Origin: Bradyrhizobium monzae
GTDB taxonomy: Bacteria > Pseudomonadota > Alphaproteobacteria > Rhizobiales > Xanthobacteraceae
DNA: 64,000 nt
Direction of reading: 5' to 3'
Assembly: GCF_021458635.1 (NCBI RefSeq)
Contig: NZ_JAIRDQ010000014.1
Location: forward strand, 175,017-239,016
Positions within the stretch are counted from its first letter, which is position 1. Every line of letters starts with the position of its first letter. A program made the translations under genes and the position numbers. Below are positions 60,884 through 64,000 of this stretch, one piece after another. Below the pieces are notes generated by a model. The model saw only the letters and a list, made by a program, of their open reading frames with translations, made no database searches and had not been told where the DNA came from.

Positions 60884-63175
60884 ATGCTTGACTATAACCA
60901 GCCGATAGACCGGGCCAGAGATCCAGCGAGATCGGAGGCCCCGCAACGGACATCCGAGGCCAGCTTCAAGGTGCTGGAGCTCGTCAGCCTGCTGTGGCGG
61001 CGCAAGATTGCGATTGCCTCCGCCGCTCTGATCGGCGCGTGCCTCGCCGTCACCGTGGGCAAGAGCCTGACACCCCGCTACACAGCGACCGCCCAGCTTT
61101 ATGTCGACCCGCGCGAGCTTCAGCTCGTCGATCGCGAGCTCACGCCGCGCGCGCAGGACGTCTCCGGGATGTCCATGGTGGTGGAGAGCCAGGCACGCCT
61201 GATCACCTCCAACAGCGTGCTGCTGCAGCTGATCCAGCGGGCCAATCTCGACAAGGATCCCGAGTTCGGCGGCGGTGACGGCAGGAGCCTGACGACGTCG
61301 CTGCTGGGCCTGATCGGCATCCAGCCCCGCGCGCCCTCTGCCGCGGATATCAAGGACGTACAGCTCGCGGCACTCGAGGCGCTGAACAAGCACATCACGA
61401 TCCGAAAGACCGAGAAGAGCTTTATCGTCGACATCGAGGTCTGGTCGACCGACCCGGCGAAGGCGGCGATGCTCGCCAACGCGCTGACCAACACCTTTCT
61501 GACGGACTCGCGCAATTCGCAGGCGCTGGCCGCGCGGCGCGCGACCAGCGAATTGTCCGGCCGGCTGAAGGAGCTGCGCGAGCGGCTGCGCAACGCCGAG
61601 ACCGCGCTTGCCACCTACAAGGCGCAGAACAATTTCGTCGGCACCCAGGACGCGCTGATCTCCGATCAGCAGCTCTCCTCAAGCAACCAGCGGCTGTCCG
61701 CGGCCCGCGCGGCGACGATGGACGCGCAGGCGCGGCTGGACCAGATCGAGGCGAACAAGCGGACCGCTGCGGATGCGGGCGCCATTCCCGAAGCACTGCA
61801 GTCGCCAACGATCGCGAACCTGCGCGCGCAATATGCCGACGCCCGCAAGAAATATGCGGAGCAGACCGCCGAGCTCGGCCCGCGCCACCCGGCACTGCGC
61901 CAGACCGAAAAGCAGGTCGAGGATCTCAAGCGCACCATCAGCGAGGAGATCGAGCGCTTTGCTCAATCGGCCAAGAACGATCTGACCCGGGCCCGCGACT
62001 ACGAGGCGTCGCTCAACCGGGCGCTGGAAGTGCAGAAGCGGCAGAGCGTGCAGCTCAGCCAGGCCGCCGTACGCCTGCGCGAGCTCGAGCGCGAGGCCGA
62101 AGCCAGCCGCGACGTCTATCAATCCTTCCTCAAGCGCTCGCGCGAGACCGAGGAGCAGGAGACGCTCAACACGTCGGCTGCCCGCGTCATTGGCGAGGCC
62201 ACGGTGCCGCAGCGGCGCTCCTTCCCGCCGGCGATGAGCCTGTTCGCGATGATCGGCTTCATGTTCGGCGCGCTTGCCGCCGCCTCCTGGTTCGTCGCGG
62301 CCGAGCATCTGTTCAACGGCGCGATCGCTCCGCAGCCGACCCGCCGCGCGCGCACGCCAGCGCCGGACGCTTCGAAGCCCCAGGCGGAAGCCGCGGCGCC
62401 TCCGCCGGCGCTTGCGCTGGTCGAAAAGCCGCTGATCGCCCGCCTTCAGGAGGCCGACGTGATCCGCACGCTCGGCGCCATTCTCGCCACCGGCAGTGGC
62501 GTCGATCTGACCCGCGTCGGCTGGCCGACGCTGCGGCCCGGATTTCCGCTGACGACGCTGCTCAACACCTTGCGCGACATGCGGGCGGCGGTGGCTCGTC
62601 GTGCCGACGGCAAGACCATGCCGGTGATGGCACTGGTCGGCGCCGGCGATACCACCGGACGCAGCGTGACCGCGCTGAATTTCGCGCTCGCCGCCGCGCG
62701 CGACGGCAGCCGCGTGCTGATGATCGACGCCGACCCTCAGGCGCATGCGCTCTCGAACAGGATCAATCGTCCCGGCAAGAGCGAGCCAAACAAATTCGGC
62801 TGGCTCTCGATCGGCAGCAAGGCCGCGCGCGAGATCAAGACCGTCAACGGCATCTCGGTGCTGCCGGCGACCGAACACGATGCCGCCAAGGCCGCTGACG
62901 CCATCCGCAAGGCAATCGCACAGGCGCGTTCGGCCGTTGGCTATGACCTCGTCATTCTCGACGGCCCCGCGATGCCGCTCTCGGCCGCAGGTCGCAAGCT
63001 GCTCGACCACGCCGACGCGCTGGTAGCGGTGCTGCCGACCAGTCTCGACATCAATGACAGCATGGAAGAGATTCTGGCCGCACTCGGCGGCGCCCAGCGC
63101 AAGCTCGTCGGTGTGGTGCTCGATGAGCTCGCTCCCGCAACCCAAACACGCCAGCGAGGCAAACAATATGCTTGA
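60884..63175 (+). CDS. GumC/ExoP-type polysaccharide co-polymerase with degenerate ATPase domain
   Basis: The 763-residue inner-membrane protein controls polysaccharide chain length and export. It has a Wzz domain (VLELVSLLWRRKIAIASAAL; TM1 near 40-60; YVDPRELQLVDRELTPRAQD), a long coiled coil (SGRLKELRERLRNAETALAT through about residue 430), and TM2 near 450-475. The C-terminal 180 residues resemble a BY-kinase domain (VALVGAGDTTGRSVTALNFA, VLMIDADPQ, DLVILDGPAMPLS), but Walker A has Arg593 where Lys is expected, and no Tyr cluster ends it. It may therefore lack kinase activity. It overlaps the next gene by 8 bases. Confidence 0.9.
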   Translation: MLDYNQPIDRARDPARSEAPQRTSEASFKVLELVSLLWRRKIAIASAALIGACLAVTVGKSLTPRYTATAQLYVDPRELQLVDRELTPRAQDVSGMSMVVESQARLITSNSVLLQLIQRANLDKDPEFGGGDGRSLTTSLLGLIGIQPRAPSAADIKDVQLAALEALNKHITIRKTEKSFIVDIEVWSTDPAKAAMLANALTNTFLTDSRNSQALAARRATSELSGRLKELRERLRNAETALATYKAQNNFVGTQDALISDQQLSSSNQRLSAARAATMDAQARLDQIEANKRTAADAGAIPEALQSPTIANLRAQYADARKKYAEQTAELGPRHPALRQTEKQVEDLKRTISEEIERFAQSAKNDLTRARDYEASLNRALEVQKRQSVQLSQAAVRLRELEREAEASRDVYQSFLKRSRETEEQETLNTSAARVIGEATVPQRRSFPPAMSLFAMIGFMFGALAAASWFVAAEHLFNGAIAPQPTRRARTPAPDASKPQAEAAAPPPALALVEKPLIARLQEADVIRTLGAILATGSGVDLTRVGWPTLRPGFPLTTLLNTLRDMRAAVARRADGKTMPVMALVGAGDTTGRSVTALNFALAAARDGSRVLMIDADPQAHALSNRINRPGKSEPNKFGWLSIGSKAAREIKTVNGISVLPATEHDAAKAADAIRKAIAQARSAVGYDLVILDGPAMPLSAAGRKLLDHADALVAVLPTSLDINDSMEEILAALGGAQRKLVGVVLDELAPATQTRQRGKQYA

Positions 63176-63974
63176 GCGCCGCGTCAATCTCGACGGTCGG
63201 GCCGCGACCGCCGACGTGCCACGGACCACCGTCGGTGGCCTTCGCATGGCCGCACTCGACCTGGAAGCCACCGCAGATTTCATGATCGAGGCAACCGATC
63301 CGCGTCATCGCATCGGCCGCCCGCTGTATCTGACGTCGGCCAATGGCGAGGTGCTGGCGCGCTGCTCGACCGAGCCGCAGACCGAACGCCTGTTCCGCGC
63401 CGCCGATCTGATCAATGCCGACGGCCAGCCGCTGGTGGCAGCCTCGAAGCTGCAGTCCTGGTTTCCGCTGCCGGAGCGCGTTGCCACCACCGACCTGTTC
63501 CATGTCGTCGCGCGCAAGGCGGAAGTGGTCGGCCGCACCTTCTACATGCTCGGCGCCAGCGAGGAAGAGAACGACGCCGCGGTCCGACGGGTCCAGAACA
63601 TGTATCCGAAGCTCAGGATCGTCGGGCACAGCCACGGCTATCTCCAAGGCGACGCGCTGCGGGCCAAGGTCGAGGAGATCAACGCTCTCGCACCGGATTG
63701 CCTGTGGGTCGCGCTCGGCGTACCCTCCGAGCAGGCCTTCGTCGAGGAATACACGCCGCTGCTGACCAATGTCGGCGTCATCAAGACGTCGGGCGGCCTG
63801 TTCAACTTCCTGTCGGGCAGCCGCTCGCGCGCGCCGCAATGGATGCAGCGGATGGGACTCGAATGGGCCTGGCGCACCTGGCTCGAGCCGCGCCGCCTGC
63901 TCTGGCGCTATTTGACCACCAACCCCCGCGCGATCTATCTTCTCTTCAGCCGCAACCGGCCCTTCAATCGCTGA
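63168..63974 (+). CDS. WecG/TagA/CpsF family glycosyltransferase
   Basis: The 268-residue enzyme is a GT26 family member: LYLTSANGEVLARCSTEPQT, LFRAADLINADGQPLVAASK, TFYMLGASEEENDAAVRRVQ, GHSHGYLQG, WVALGVPSEQAFVEEYTPLL and the C-terminal LFNFLSGSRSRAPQWMQRMG. GT26 enzymes add a sugar (ManNAcA in WecG, others in TagA) to a polyprenyl-linked glycan. Its start overlaps the chain-length gene by 8 bases, so it is coupled to it. A further gene begins 13 bases later. Confidence 0.9.
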   Translation: MLERRVNLDGRAATADVPRTTVGGLRMAALDLEATADFMIEATDPRHRIGRPLYLTSANGEVLARCSTEPQTERLFRAADLINADGQPLVAASKLQSWFPLPERVATTDLFHVVARKAEVVGRTFYMLGASEEENDAAVRRVQNMYPKLRIVGHSHGYLQGDALRAKVEEINALAPDCLWVALGVPSEQAFVEEYTPLLTNVGVIKTSGGLFNFLSGSRSRAPQWMQRMGLEWAWRTWLEPRRLLWRYLTTNPRAIYLLFSRNRPFNR

Positions 63975-63987
63975 GGAGCAGAACGCC

Positions 63988-64000
63988 ATGGATGACCGGC
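63988..64000 (+). CDS. Start of a further gene, cut by the window edge
   Basis: ATGGATGACCGGC begins at 63988, with GAGGAG at about 63973-63978. The product cannot be identified from four codons. It probably continues the polysaccharide locus. Confidence 0.4.

Overview
The window is high-GC DNA that reads as a Bradyrhizobium chromosome or a close relative in the Nitrobacteraceae. The grounds are the gene set (DUF2093, DUF4170, DUF6101 and DUF2076 proteins, a Lys/Ala-rich histone H1-like protein, an SbmA/BacA-type transporter fused to an ATPase, HisZ beside HisG) and four families of palindromic intergenic repeats of a kind common in that genus. I saw no tRNA, rRNA, CRISPR array, prophage, transposase or integrase. 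This is mostly core chromosome with some accessory and decaying genes.

Layout. 1-4 kb: the xseA end, small secreted or hypothetical genes, an alpha/beta hydrolase whose nucleophile position is Ala, and a truncated CadC-type regulator. 4-10 kb: a tightly packed minus-strand operon running tldE/pmbA > cysQ > DUF4170 > DUF374 acyltransferase > waaA > lpxK, which joins Kdo transfer and lipid A phosphorylation to two poorly known genes. 10-17.5 kb: ubiA, rsmE, an AraC-type regulator with a winged-helix neighbour, and hisZ-hisG. 17.5-23.3 kb: an ArnC/DPM-like glycosyltransferase coupled to a YdjC-fold deacetylase, DUF2076, an L,D-transpeptidase, a CheZ homologue and a lipoprotein. 23.4-25.8 kb: groES-groEL with a sigma-70 promoter, a CIRCE operator, an intercistronic hairpin and a terminator. 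25.8-33.4 kb: secreted proteins, an L-lactate permease, the BacA-related ABC transporter, a TorF-type porin and the histone-like gene. 33.4-39.5 kb: glycolate oxidase genes glcF, glcE and glcD, split by a divergent ArsR/monooxygenase pair, then a soluble cytochrome c. 39.6-49.3 kb: mixed metabolism, including the rpmJ gene for L36, an amidohydrolase behind a nested palindrome, and a MerR regulator beside a quinone-oxidoreductase-like gene broken by one stop codon. 49.4-52.7 kb: a LysR regulator divergent from SDR, pirin and WrbA genes, probably a quinone or redox stress unit.

52.9-64 kb is a surface-polysaccharide locus: a decayed methyltransferase, a BioF2/CelD-type acyltransferase, an O-antigen-ligase-type polymerase or ligase, three glycosyltransferases, a hexapeptide acyltransferase, a GumC/ExoP-type chain-length protein with a degenerate ATPase end, and a WecG/TagA glycosyltransferase. 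A perfect TTAA-N7-TTAA (CtrA-type) site lies between two divergent transcription units in it.

I found no complete, clearly new multi-gene system. The most useful observations are three damaged genes and an active-site-substituted hydrolase, several near-perfect unassigned operator palindromes, the deacetylase-coupled lipid-sugar gene pair, the degenerate P-loop in the polysaccharide co-polymerase, and repeat elements that supply stop codons to flanking genes.
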